Shown here piece after piece: positions 1 through 8,592 of a DNA stretch of 64,000 nt. This DNA comes from Fischerella muscicola SAG 1427-1 = PCC 73103. GTDB lineage: Bacteria > Cyanobacteriota > Cyanobacteriia > Cyanobacteriales > Nostocaceae. The notes under the pieces are model-generated. The model saw only the letters and a program-made list of their open reading frames with translations. It had not been told where the DNA came from and did no database searches. Position 1 is the stretch's first letter. The number at the start of each line of letters is the position of its first letter. The stretch is from assembly GCF_000317245.1 (NCBI RefSeq), contig NZ_AJLJ01000176.1, forward strand, positions 59,629-123,628, in the 5' to 3' direction. A program made the position numbers and the translations under genes.

Positions 1-858
1 GCAAAACTCATTGCCTATCAAGATGCGATTCAGCCTAGCTTGGCTACACCAGAAGAATTGAGTGCGGTAGTTTCCCGTGTAGTTGATTACCTCCAAATCG
101 GACAGCAAAACATATCTGTTCCCACCAACATCCGCCACCAAGCCCTAGATACTAACTTAGTTTCCAATGAAATCCAGGCATTTTTGCGGATGGCACAAAT
201 AATAGATGCTGCTGATATTACCAATCCTATGGCAGCAGTAGAAGTTGTGACGCTCGTGGAAACAATGGGACAACTTTTAGATTTGCCCGCATGGCAGATC
301 AAAAGATTGCGCCTAGCTGGATTGCTACACCGATTAGATCCACTGCAAAGAGTAGAAAGTGTATTAACTCCTGGTACAACTACTTATTACCAAGAAGATG
401 CACCTAGTTGTCCTTTAACTTGTTCTCTTGTACCAGGAGCGCAAGTACTACGAACTATGCCACGACTACGAGCGGTAGCACAAATTATTACTCACCAAAC
501 CGAGTATTGGGATGGAACTGGTGAACCTGCGGGATTAGCTGGTGATGAAATTCCTCTAGAATCGAGAATTTTGGCACTCATTGTTGAATTTCAATGGCGA
601 GTGCATCAAAAACAATCATCTCAATTGACTCGTGAAGAAATAATTAATCAAGCTTTAGAAGAATGCAGACAACAATCGCGACGCTTTGATCCAAAACTGA
701 TAGATACCTTGACACTATTAGTCATGGGTTTACAACAAGGACTAGAGTTACCTATAATTACACCGAAACTCAGCGTTGGTATGTGGTTATTGGATTCTCG
801 ACTCGATAGTGAAACCAAGACTATTGTTGAAAGAAATCAAAATTTACGCATACAATAA
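1..858 (+). CDS. HD-GYP-like domain protein, 5' end outside window
   Basis: The reading frame is open from the first base, so the true start lies upstream; the TTG at 40 is only the first possible start inside the window. The visible part is an all-helical HD/HD-GYP-like domain. It contains a segment resembling the HHE..DG.GYP signature of c-di-GMP phosphodiesterases (HQTEYWDGTGEPAGL, coding near 505-545), but the HD pair is replaced by LLHRLDP and GYP by GEP, so metal binding and phosphodiesterase activity are doubtful. In cyanobacteria this arrangement commonly follows a receiver domain in response regulators; that part would lie outside the window. Likely a signalling output domain with a degenerate active site. 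The family call is fairly secure, the activity is not. Confidence 0.65.
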   Translation, partial: AKLIAYQDAIQPSLATPEELSAVVSRVVDYLQIGQQNISVPTNIRHQALDTNLVSNEIQAFLRMAQIIDAADITNPMAAVEVVTLVETMGQLLDLPAWQIKRLRLAGLLHRLDPLQRVESVLTPGTTTYYQEDAPSCPLTCSLVPGAQVLRTMPRLRAVAQIITHQTEYWDGTGEPAGLAGDEIPLESRILALIVEFQWRVHQKQSSQLTREEIINQALEECRQQSRRFDPKLIDTLTLLVMGLQQGLELPIITPKLSVGMWLLDSRLDSETKTIVERNQNLRIQ

Positions 859-909
859 GTGTTTTTTAAGCTTAACTAGTACTTAGGCAGAAATTTTTTG
901 AAACTCTTA

Positions 910-957
910 TTTCTTTGTGTGCTTCCCCCAGGGTTGGACACAAAGATCACAAAGAAA
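910..957 (+). terminator. inverted repeat between HD gene and pentapeptide gene
   Basis: Perfect 10-base arms TTTCTTTGTG (910-919) and CACAAAGAAA (948-957) enclose 28 bases. The right arm runs straight into TTTTTTG. It could be a terminator for the upstream gene or a hairpin in the 5' leader of the pentapeptide gene that starts 15 bases later. Confidence 0.4.
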
Positions 958-972
958 TTTTTTGTAGATTTT

Positions 973-1611
973 ATGAATATAGAAGCTATTAAATCAGGAA
1001 AAGTTAAGCACTTAGCAGGAGCTAATTTAGAAGATGAAGATTTATCAAATTTGGATTTAAACCGCATTAATTTTGCTGGTGCTACTCTTGTGGGTACAAA
1101 TTTCACTGGTTCTAAACTTGAAAGCGGGCATTTGGAAGGTGCTAATTTGATGGGAGCAAACCTACAAGCAACTGATTTGCGGGCGAATTTGATGGGCGCG
1201 AACTTGATGCAAGCAGATTTGACAGGTGCTGACTTAAGGGGTAGCAATTTACGTGGTGCTAATTTAATGGGGGCGAGACTGAGTGAAGTATCTTTTGCTG
1301 GTGCTTTCTTGAGTGGTGCAAATTTGATGAATGTCAACTTACAAGGAGTTGACTTACGGGGTGCTGACTTACGAGGAGCCAACCTGACAGGAGCGAATCT
1401 CAAAGGCGCAGACTTAAGCCGTGCAGATTTGCAAGGGGCGTTGTTGAGTGAAGCAAATTTAGAAGAAGCAGATATAAGAGAGGCTAATTTGTCAGGGGCA
1501 AATTTGGCAAGCGCAAATTTACTGTGTGCAGAGTTAGAAGGGGCGAATTTAAATGGAGTAAATTTAGACCGGGCTTGTTTGGTAGGAACAATGGTTGAGA
1601 TGAGTTTGTAA
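973..1611 (+). CDS. pentapeptide-repeat protein
   Basis: From about residue 18 to the end the protein is an almost unbroken run of A(D/N)LxG-type pentapeptides (ANLEG, ADLRG, ANLMG), which fold as a right-handed quadrilateral beta helix. Such proteins are very common in cyanobacteria and mostly of unknown role; a few mimic DNA and inhibit gyrase. I chose the ATG at 973 (MNIEAIKSGK) because the in-frame TTG at 898 would add 25 residues encoded by the inverted repeat. One repeat has only four residues (TDLR before ANLMG), which breaks the register of the helix near residue 70. No signal peptide or membrane segment is seen, so it is probably cytosolic. The specific function is unknown. Confidence 0.85.
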   Translation: MNIEAIKSGKVKHLAGANLEDEDLSNLDLNRINFAGATLVGTNFTGSKLESGHLEGANLMGANLQATDLRANLMGANLMQADLTGADLRGSNLRGANLMGARLSEVSFAGAFLSGANLMNVNLQGVDLRGADLRGANLTGANLKGADLSRADLQGALLSEANLEEADIREANLSGANLASANLLCAELEGANLNGVNLDRACLVGTMVEMSL

Positions 1612-1743
1612 GGATTTTTGCCATTGTTAGAATTTTAGCAGGTAAAGCAGGTGAAAATTTGTGAGTTTACAAGAAGTAGTTCTATGTAGATACGTTACAG
1701 GAACAAATTAAAGCAATACCTGCTCTTAAAATGTTAATCCAAC

Positions 1744-2580
1744 TTAAGAAGTAGAACTTATTTTTAATTGTCTTCCCCTCATCAACAACGCCAACACGCC
1801 CATCAATACTAACCCCATTACTCCCATCAAAGGATTGTTATTTACCCCTGTCACCCAATCAGGAACCCGATTCGTGTATTCAATTAATCCGCCAATATCA
1901 ACGATGTAATAACCCCAAACTATACCCATATGTAAACCAATAGGTAATCCCAAACGCCCTCGTCGCCAGCGCTTTCCCCATACCTGCGTCAACCCCAGTA
2001 GCACTAAAGCCGGAAGTTGTGGCAATGTATGAATAATTGCTTCCAAAGGCTTAATAAAATGCGACACTCCATAAATTATTGCACTTGCCCAGAGTGCTAC
2101 ACGGGGAGAATAATCTCGCTGCAATTCATCTAACAACCAGCCTCGAAATAACAATTCTTCGGCAAACCCAATACCCAAACCTGTAAGGGAACCTTCTAAT
2201 ACTATTTTTAATAAAAAAACTTTGGGTTGTTGCCACACCAAAAATCCAAACAACCCTTCTAAAGCAAATAAAATCAAAATGCTAATTAATCCTATAGCTA
2301 AACCATGTAGTAAATCTACGCCGTTTAATCGCGTGAACTGTAAACCGTAGTGCTGGAAAATTTGGGGTTGTTTGTAAACTTGCTTACCCCATATTCTGAG
2401 TAGAAAAATAAATTCTATATATAGTAGTACCATTGTTAAAATAGTTACTAAATTCCTATCAGGTATTAGTAAATATATTGGTATAGCAAAAGGCAACCAC
2501 AGCACTAATAAAATCACAATAAAAGAACCCAGCCTGATCAATACAGAACGCTGGGCTAAAAAAACAAGGTTTATTTTCAT
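1744..2580 (-). CDS. CPBP-family intramembrane metalloprotease
   Basis: Polytopic membrane protein of 278 residues with about seven or eight hydrophobic segments. It carries the CPBP/Abi (CAAX-processing-like) signature: motif 1 EELLFR (Glu141, Glu142, Arg146), motif 2 with a histidine in GVSHFIKP (His174), and a further histidine in GLHMGIVW near residue 217. These Glu/His residues coordinate the catalytic metal in this family. Bacterial members are associated with peptide maturation, bacteriocin immunity or membrane protein turnover; the substrate here is unknown. It stands alone on the minus strand, downstream of and separated by 137 bases from clpS, with no obvious operon partner. Confidence 0.85.
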   Translation of the reverse strand: MKINLVFLAQRSVLIRLGSFIVILLVLWLPFAIPIYLLIPDRNLVTILTMVLLYIEFIFLLRIWGKQVYKQPQIFQHYGLQFTRLNGVDLLHGLAIGLISILILFALEGLFGFLVWQQPKVFLLKIVLEGSLTGLGIGFAEELLFRGWLLDELQRDYSPRVALWASAIIYGVSHFIKPLEAIIHTLPQLPALVLLGLTQVWGKRWRRGRLGLPIGLHMGIVWGYYIVDIGGLIEYTNRVPDWVTGVNNNPLMGVMGLVLMGVLALLMRGRQLKISSTS

Positions 2581-2717
2581 ACCAAATTGGTTAGACTTTT
2601 AAGCATTTCAGCTAGTTTATCAATAATGTTCTCACTTATAGACCAACTTGATTTTAAAATTTGTGAGTGTTCAGACTAACAGACTAACCACTGATGACTG
2701 AATAACTGTTCACTGAT

Positions 2718-2999
2718 TTATTCTTCTGGTTCAATTGTACTAATCAATCCATGATTTTTTAAAGTCTCACAATAAAACTCAGCAGGCTCCTGAGCACAAG
2801 TAATGACTAAAGCTATACCATTGCTATGGGCCTCCATCATGATGCTAACAGCCTGTGGTTGAGTAAGGCTGGGTACTGTAGTTAATAGAACCTGCACCAC
2901 ATACTCCATAGTGTTGTAGTCGTCGTTATGGAGCAAAACTCGATATTGAGGCGCTAGTTTTCTGGAAGTTGAAGGCTTCTGTTTGGTTTCGACTGACAC
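2718..2999 (-). CDS. clpS: ATP-dependent Clp protease adaptor ClpS
   Basis: A 93-residue ClpS. The adaptor binds the N-domain of ClpC/ClpA and delivers N-degron substrates to the ClpP protease in the cytosol. Diagnostic segments are YRVLLHNDDYNTMEYVV (residues about 19-35, with the Asn-Asp-Asp substrate pocket residues), the helix containing MMEAHSNGIALV, and a C-terminal YCETLKNHGL. The unstructured N-terminus (residues 1-17) is where ClpS enters the protease ring. Cyanobacteria often carry two ClpS paralogs; only this one is in the window. The length is normal for the family. Confidence 0.93.
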   Translation of the reverse strand: MSVETKQKPSTSRKLAPQYRVLLHNDDYNTMEYVVQVLLTTVPSLTQPQAVSIMMEAHSNGIALVITCAQEPAEFYCETLKNHGLISTIEPEE

Positions 3000-3322
3000 G
3001 GCTGCTTGCTCTGCTGATAATTTACTACAACAAATTTTTTTCTAGAGGTTGCTTACTAGAGTTAGCTATACAGTTACTTATGAATTATTGTATAGCACCA
3101 AAAAGGTTGTTGGTAGTAATTGGTTGGTTGTTAGTCAAAGGTAATTTGTCAAAAGTCATTGGTCAAAAATCATTTATCATTAGGCATTGAGCATGGGGCA
3201 TTGGTTATTCTCCCTTGTCCCCCTTTCCCCGCTCCCAATACTTAGATTGCTATTGATTCTGGTAGCTTTTAAAATAGAAACAGCAGCAGCAAAATTAATG
3301 CCACTGCCAAAGCTATAAGAAT

Positions 3323-3685
3323 ATGGAGATTACACTGAATTTTCACCCAGGGCAAATAGTATCTTTGGAGCATGATGACAGCAAGCTATACGCAGAAGTT
3401 ATTCAAGTTGTTATTTCCCGTCATTTGTGCTGGGTACGTCCTTTGCTATTATTGGTAAAATCTTCGGAATCGGAACCTCCACTCATAAATGATTTACGAG
3501 AGGCTTCCGATTTGCTTTGGCCATTGGATTTCTTTCGACCAGCTTTAGATACAGAAGTAATTCCCATCTTGAGTCAGGTATTAGCAAAAGAACCAAAACC
3601 CGAAATAGACTCCTCTACTAAGCAGCTACTTCATCAGTTTATTCATGAAGTTTGGCAAGCCTACAAGAAAGAATCTACAGGCTAG
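3323..3685 (+). CDS. conserved hypothetical protein (cyanobacterial)
   Basis: A soluble 120-residue protein, MEITLNFHPGQIVSLEHDD at the start. The N-terminal half looks like a small beta barrel (FHPGQIVSLEHDDSKLYAEVIQV), the middle is leucine-rich (VRPLLLLVKSS), and the C-terminus is helical. I recognise the style as a conserved cyanobacterial protein but no named domain or catalytic motif. The ATG at 3323 is the first in the frame. It lies alone, transcribed away from clpS. Function unknown. Confidence 0.6.
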   Translation: MEITLNFHPGQIVSLEHDDSKLYAEVIQVVISRHLCWVRPLLLLVKSSESEPPLINDLREASDLLWPLDFFRPALDTEVIPILSQVLAKEPKPEIDSSTKQLLHQFIHEVWQAYKKESTG

Positions 3686-4080
3686 TGCTACACCACACCA
3701 AACTAGCTAGGTAATGCGAGGTTCGTAGTCAGGACTTTAATCTTCTTTCACCTTTAATTTAAGTGCTGGAGCCGCTTACTACAACCTCCGCATACCTTGT
3801 GTGGCAGACTGCTAGTACTGCTGTCGAAAGTTATAAATTACACTTAAATTATTCCTGAAGGTAACTGAAAACTTCTATTCCCATGTTCTTAAATTAAGCA
3901 TTTTTATACTTATATGTTTGAAATAACAATATTTCAAAATGAAATATTACACAATGATTAGCAGTCATATTCGTTAAGATAACAAGCTTGCTGCAAGAAA
4001 ATGTATGTAACAAAATTGTTCAGCTTAATTAAGTGTGGTAAAGATGTATCACCAATAACCTACTAACTAAATATTATTCT
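3686..4080. other. intergenic region, nothing recognised
   Basis: Spacer of 395 bases between two convergent small genes. It is AT-rich in its second half (3830-4080). I see no open frame of note, no tRNA and no strong hairpin with a T run. Confidence 0.4.
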
Positions 4081-4275
4081 TTAGATGTTGGGAACTAATT
4101 GAATTCGGCCAGCATCCATTTCTGCCATTAATAATTCTAAGGCTTCGTAATCAATATCAGAGATGTAACCCATTTGTGTCAGTTCTGAATTAATTTCATT
4201 TTCTATTTCAGGAGTTAATTTTTTAATCAAAAGGGCTTTTTCTACTAGCTGACGAATGATATACCTGGTTTTCAT
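4081..4275 (-). CDS. small conserved hypothetical protein
   Basis: A 64-residue, charged, mostly helical protein (MKTRYIIRQLVEKALLIKK...), with the pattern LTPEIENEINSELTQMGYISD followed by DYEALELLMAEMDAGRIQLV. Small proteins of this form, ending in an 'xxxLMxxMxxGxIxLV' segment, are widespread in filamentous cyanobacteria and have no assigned function as far as I can tell. The codon usage and clean start and stop support a real gene, but the short length limits certainty. An in-frame alternative start is not evident. Confidence 0.5.
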   Translation of the reverse strand: MKTRYIIRQLVEKALLIKKLTPEIENEINSELTQMGYISDIDYEALELLMAEMDAGRIQLVPNI

Positions 4276-4715
4276 ACATAATTAACCAACTATTTCTCTT
4301 TATATAGTTATTATCTCAGTCGCAATTTTGTATAAAATGTGATCTGATACTTATGTTAGCAGTGATCTGGAGCACAAGTTATGAGTGATTTGATTCGCGA
4401 TCGCCTCCTGTATCTATCACATGGTTGAAGTGAAGTCAGGATCTAGATCATTGTCTTACCGTTTGCATTCACCAACTTTAGCAATAACTAACTAAGAACT
4501 AGTTGGTATGGCAAGTAATATATTTAATCTCTATTGTAACAAAAGTATACTTAAATACATTTTTTCGGGTTTATGACAATCTTTAAATAGATATAGCAAA
4601 GCAATAAAGATTCGGCTAAGAGAAGTAATACGCATGGTCGATGTAAGCAGAAAGAGTATATGGTCAAATACATCTATCTTTCATTATTGAAAAACTTTAC
4701 ATTTAGGATGCTATT
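4276..4715. other. intergenic region upstream of STAS gene
   Basis: A 440-base spacer between divergent genes that must hold promoters for both. It contains one HIP1-like block near 4397 (GCGATCGCCT). AGGATG at 4705 gives a plausible ribosome binding site for the STAS gene start at 4716. No RNA gene recognised. Confidence 0.4.
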
Positions 4716-5018
4716 ATGCAAACGCTGCTTAAAAATCCAACAATTACAGTGATTCGTCCTCAAGGTAGTTTAAATGCTGCTAATGCTCTAAAATTTCAAC
4801 AAGATTTAACAAAAGCACTGGCACAAAACACAAGTAATCAATTGCTAGTAGATTTGGAGCAGGTAGAAGCATTAGATAGTGCTGGCTTAATGGCGCTAGT
4901 ATCTGCACTCAAATTTGCTCAAGAATTAGGAAGGCAATTTAGCCTTTGCTCGGTTTCCCCATCTATTAGAATTGTTTTTGAACTAACCCAACTAGATAAA
5001 GTTTTTGAAATATCTTAG
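4716..5018 (+). CDS. STAS-domain anti-sigma factor antagonist
   Basis: A 100-residue single STAS domain of the SpoIIAA type. The diagnostic loop is EALDSAGLMALVSALK with Ser55, the residue phosphorylated by anti-sigma kinases in this family; the N-terminal strand TVIRPQGSLNAANA is also typical. It would act in a partner-switching circuit by binding a kinase/anti-sigma factor when unphosphorylated. No kinase or phosphatase partner is encoded nearby, so the partner must lie elsewhere. The ATG at 4716 follows an AGGATG element at 4705. The family assignment is secure; the target is unknown. Confidence 0.88.
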   Translation: MQTLLKNPTITVIRPQGSLNAANALKFQQDLTKALAQNTSNQLLVDLEQVEALDSAGLMALVSALKFAQELGRQFSLCSVSPSIRIVFELTQLDKVFEIS

Positions 5019-5275
5019 GCATTACACATAACTACAGGCTGTAGGACTAATTCATAACTTGTCCCTACTGTGCTCGTCAAACTTTCGGCTATTGTTTGCG
5101 TAGCTCTTGATATCTGAAATTAAAGTACTATTTTAGGTGAGTTGTAACTCAGCTTGGAGTTGATTGACATCAAAAAACTTTGAAACACTAATTAACACTC
5201 TGAAACTGCCTAATCAATGCTAATGTTGGAGGTGAGTAAGAGTCATTTATTTGAAATCGCTAGAAAAATAGCACA

Positions 5276-8029
5276 GTGGCTATTGCAGTAGAAAAATTAA
5301 TCACCTCGGATATCGTCAAACCAGCTCGTTACCTGGGTAATGAACGTCTAGCCATACACAAGCCGTGGGAAACGGCAGTGATTCGCTGGGTATTAACTTA
5401 TCCCGAAGTATACGAAGTGGGAGCCTCTAACTTGGGGCATGTTATTCTCTATAACATCTTGAATGCCCAACCACGCCAGTTATGTGATCGCGCTTACTTA
5501 CCAAATCCAGACCTATCGGCTAAACTACGGGCAACCAAGACACCATTATTTGCTGTTGAATCAAAGCGATCGCTCACAGAATTTGATATTTTGGGCTTTA
5601 GCCTCAGTTATGAACTTGGCGCCACCAATATTTTAGAAATGTTGGACTTGGCTGGTATTCCCTTAACTTGGAAAGAAAGAAATGAAGGGACAAGGGAGAC
5701 AAGGGGACAAGGGAGTATTACCCAATCCTTTTCTTATCCTTTGATTTTTGCTGGTGGACAGACGGCGACATCTAACCCAGAACCCTATGCTGATTTCTTT
5801 GACTTTTTCGCCTTGGGCGATGGTGAAGAACTCCTGCCAGAAATTGGTTTAGTTTTAGAAGAAGGTAAACAAGCAGGTTTAAGTCGTCAAGAACTTTTAC
5901 TGGACTTGGCACAAGTACCAGGTGTATACGTTCCTCAGTTTTATGACATGGCTGCGGATGGATCTGTCCATCCCAATCGTCCAGATGTACCCCAACGAAT
6001 TTTACGACGAGTGGCTACGCCCATTCCTGCCTATTCGATTGGATTGGTTCCTTACGTTGAGACAGTCCATGATCGCCTAACGATTGAAATTCGACGTGGT
6101 TGCACTCGTGGTTGTCGCTTTTGTCAACCAGGAATGCTGACTCGACCAGCGCGAGATGTAGAACCAGAAAAGGTGGTGACGGCAATTGAGAAGGGAATGA
6201 GGGAAACTGGCTATAATGAGTTTTCTTTGCTTTCTCTGAGTTGTTCTGATTATTTGTCCCTGCCAGCAGTAGGGATGGAAATCAAAAACCGTCTCAAAAA
6301 TGACAATATTTCTCTTTCCCTACCCAGCCAAAGGGTAGACAGATTTGATGAAAATATCGCTAACATCCTGGGTGGAATGCGGCAAAGTGGTCTAACCTTT
6401 GCTCCAGAGGCAGGAACCCAACGAATGCGAGATATTATCAATAAAGGTTTAACCAATGAAGAGTTATTACGAGGAGTAAAAACAGCTTGGGAACAAGGCT
6501 GGGATAAAATTAAGTTATATTTCATGATTGGTTTGCCTGGTGAAACCGATTCAGATGTTTTGGGCATTGCAGAAACAGTCCGTTGGTTACAACGGGAATG
6601 TCGAGCCAAAGGTAGAAAACCACTGGCGTTCAATTTGACAATTTCTAACTTTACTCCCAAGCCCCATACTCCATTTCAATGGCACTCGGTTGCAACTGCG
6701 GAGTTTGGACGGAAGCAAAAGCTGCTGCAACAAGAATTCCGCCGCATCAGAGGAGTCAAGGTAAACTTTACCGATGTGCGGCTGTCGGCGATGGAAGATT
6801 TTATCGGTAGGGGCGATCGCTCTCTCGGTCAAGTTTTGCGTCGAGCCTGGGAATTAGGCGCAGGTATGGATTCCTGGTATGACAGCATTGAGCGTGCATA
6901 CAATGCTTGGGGAGTGGCGATCGCCGAAGCTGGCCTCAGTTGGAAATACCGCCAAATAGAGAATGGCGAGTGGAATTTGTTTGGTACAGAGGAGATAAGG
7001 GGACAAGGGGGACAAGGGAAACAGGGAGGACAAGGAGGACAAGGAGGACAGGGAGGAGAAGAAATTGTTTCCTTGTCTTCCCACACTTCCCACACTTCCC
7101 CCACTTCCCCCACTCCACTCCCCCCTTCCCTCGACAAACCTCTACCTTGGGATCACATCGACACAGGTATCGATAAAAAGTGGCTGCAAGAAGACTTAAA
7201 ACGTGCCTTAGAAGCTGCGATCGTTCCGGATTGCTCTTTTGATGGTTGCTCTCACTGTGGTGTCTGCGGCACAGACTTCGGTCATAATATTGTCATTCCC
7301 CCGCCATCAATCCCAGAATTCGCGGGACAGTTTGTACCAAATACTACTAAAGTTCAGAGACTACGGGTATGGTTTGGAAAACAAGGTGATATGGCTTTGG
7401 TCAGCCATCTAGATATGATGCGCTTGTTTGACCGAGCTATGCGACGAGCTGGATTGCCAATAGCTTTTACTGGCGGGTATCATCCGTCACCGCGAATATC
7501 AGTGGCTTCGGCTTTGCCTTTAGGAGCTACCAGTAGCGGTGAAATTGTCGATTTTGAGTTTACTCAGCCACTGGATCTGAATGTTTTTCGAGAAAAATTG
7601 GTACAGGTACTACCCAGTGACATACCTATATATGATGTGGTAGAGCTAGATTTAAAAGCTCCTGCTGCTACCCAAGGCTTAGAAACTGCCGAGTATATAC
7701 TCACTATTGCTGTACCAGATTCATCAACTCCTACACAATTGCAAGATTGGCTGGATACAATTAAACAAAAAAGTGAGATTTGGTACGAGCAAACAACAAA
7801 GTCTGGTAAAACTCATTTAGTAAATCTGCGCGATCGCTTGTTTGAAATTGAATTAGTGAAACCTACTAATCTCGTGACATCGGCTGTTAGTTTGCGCTAT
7901 CTAGGTAGTTGTCGTCCAGATGGTACACTGTTGCGTCCAGAACAAGTTCTGTTTATGCTAGAACAAGTGGCAGGCATAGAATTCCAGCTACTGCAAATCC
8001 ATCGTCATCGTTTGGTTTTGCAGGATTAG
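5276..8029 (+). CDS. radical SAM protein fused to DUF2344 domain (TIGR03960/TIGR03936 type)
   Basis: A 917-residue fusion. Residues about 20-250 form a degenerate B12-binding-like N-terminal region. Next is a radical SAM domain with the cluster motif CTRGCRFCQPG (Cys276, Cys280, Cys283). A Cys-rich linker follows (CSFDGCSHCGVCG, about residues 652-664), and the C-terminal DUF2344 domain begins about residue 690 (RVWFGKQGDMALVSHLD). The physiological reaction is not established. These proteins commonly sit next to RNase E/G genes, and rne is the next gene here, 563 bases downstream. Start is GTG at 5276. Two low-complexity in-frame insertions (5690-5717 and 6985-7134) derive from the intergenic repeat family and interrupt the usual domain sequence. 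Confidence 0.9.
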   Translation: MAIAVEKLITSDIVKPARYLGNERLAIHKPWETAVIRWVLTYPEVYEVGASNLGHVILYNILNAQPRQLCDRAYLPNPDLSAKLRATKTPLFAVESKRSLTEFDILGFSLSYELGATNILEMLDLAGIPLTWKERNEGTRETRGQGSITQSFSYPLIFAGGQTATSNPEPYADFFDFFALGDGEELLPEIGLVLEEGKQAGLSRQELLLDLAQVPGVYVPQFYDMAADGSVHPNRPDVPQRILRRVATPIPAYSIGLVPYVETVHDRLTIEIRRGCTRGCRFCQPGMLTRPARDVEPEKVVTAIEKGMRETGYNEFSLLSLSCSDYLSLPAVGMEIKNRLKNDNISLSLPSQRVDRFDENIANILGGMRQSGLTFAPEAGTQRMRDIINKGLTNEELLRGVKTAWEQGWDKIKLYFMIGLPGETDSDVLGIAETVRWLQRECRAKGRKPLAFNLTISNFTPKPHTPFQWHSVATAEFGRKQKLLQQEFRRIRGVKVNFTDVRLSAMEDFIGRGDRSLGQVLRRAWELGAGMDSWYDSIERAYNAWGVAIAEAGLSWKYRQIENGEWNLFGTEEIRGQGGQGKQGGQGGQGGQGGEEIVSLSSHTSHTSPTSPTPLPPSLDKPLPWDHIDTGIDKKWLQEDLKRALEAAIVPDCSFDGCSHCGVCGTDFGHNIVIPPPSIPEFAGQFVPNTTKVQRLRVWFGKQGDMALVSHLDMMRLFDRAMRRAGLPIAFTGGYHPSPRISVASALPLGATSSGEIVDFEFTQPLDLNVFREKLVQVLPSDIPIYDVVELDLKAPAATQGLETAEYILTIAVPDSSTPTQLQDWLDTIKQKSEIWYEQTTKSGKTHLVNLRDRLFEIELVKPTNLVTSAVSLRYLGSCRPDGTLLRPEQVLFMLEQVAGIEFQLLQIHRHRLVLQD
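5690..5717 (+). repeat. in-frame intergenic-type heptad repeat inside radical SAM gene (first)
   Basis: AAGGGACAAGGGAGACAAGG-type sequence, the same GACAAGG/GGGACAA units seen in spacers at 20920, 40775 and 45178. It adds residues like NEGTRETRGQGS near position 140, between the conserved LAGIPLTWKER and PLIFAGGQTA segments. Confidence 0.7.
6985..7134 (+). repeat. in-frame intergenic-type repeat inside radical SAM gene (second)
   Basis: The first half is a purine-rich GGACAAGGA array encoding a Gly-Gln-rich run (about residues 571-598). The second half is pyrimidine-rich (CACTTCCC units) and encodes Ser/Thr/His/Pro (about residues 600-620). It lies in the linker between the radical SAM and Cys-rich/DUF2344 parts. 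The two halves are partly complementary and could pair in the mRNA. Confidence 0.75.
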
Positions 8030-8592
8030 TTAATTGCTTGAGAGCAACTTGCGATTGAGCTGCTTCTCAATTTTGGCTATGGGGAATTGATTTTTAACAA
8101 GGTTGCGTTAGAATGATATGAAGAGAATTTTTCTGGCGCTGCATTGAGTTATTTGGTTCACAATCCTGGTACTGAGGGTTTAAAAGCAGAGATTTAGAGA
8201 GCGACATCTAGGATTTTATCCCAGACTACCACCAGGCAGATTCAAGAACACTCTCTCTTGATGGTTATCTTGTGAATCAGTGACTAAATAAAAGGCTTCG
8301 TCGGCTTCTCTAAACTTTATGATTTTTAACACACATGCTGAATGCCTAATTCTTAGAGAATGAGCGCATTGCATTAAAAATTAACCATGGACGGGTGATT
8401 AAATTGCTTAAATAATATGCAGCCGTTCTGGAACAATCGGGCGTGTAAACGCATTTCTCCAGTCAATAGCTCTTTGAGTTTGGGCTTGAATTCACAGTTT
8501 TTACTAACAGCAGCGCCTGTTTGGGCTTGCAGGGGCAAGAGGGACTACATACCCCCAAGTCTATTTTTGCTGCCAATTTTTGAGGAAATTGA
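8030..8592 (+). promoter_or_regulatory. long spacer / probable 5' leader of rne
   Basis: 563 bases without a credible gene. The end is U-rich in the mRNA sense (CTATTTTTGCTGCCAATTTTTG, near 8561-8582) and is followed by GAGG at 8582, a good ribosome binding site for rne. RNase E mRNAs in bacteria, including cyanobacteria, are known to be autoregulated through long U-rich 5' leaders; that this spacer does so is inference. A short open frame at 8417-8632 overlaps rne and is not convincing. Confidence 0.45.
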
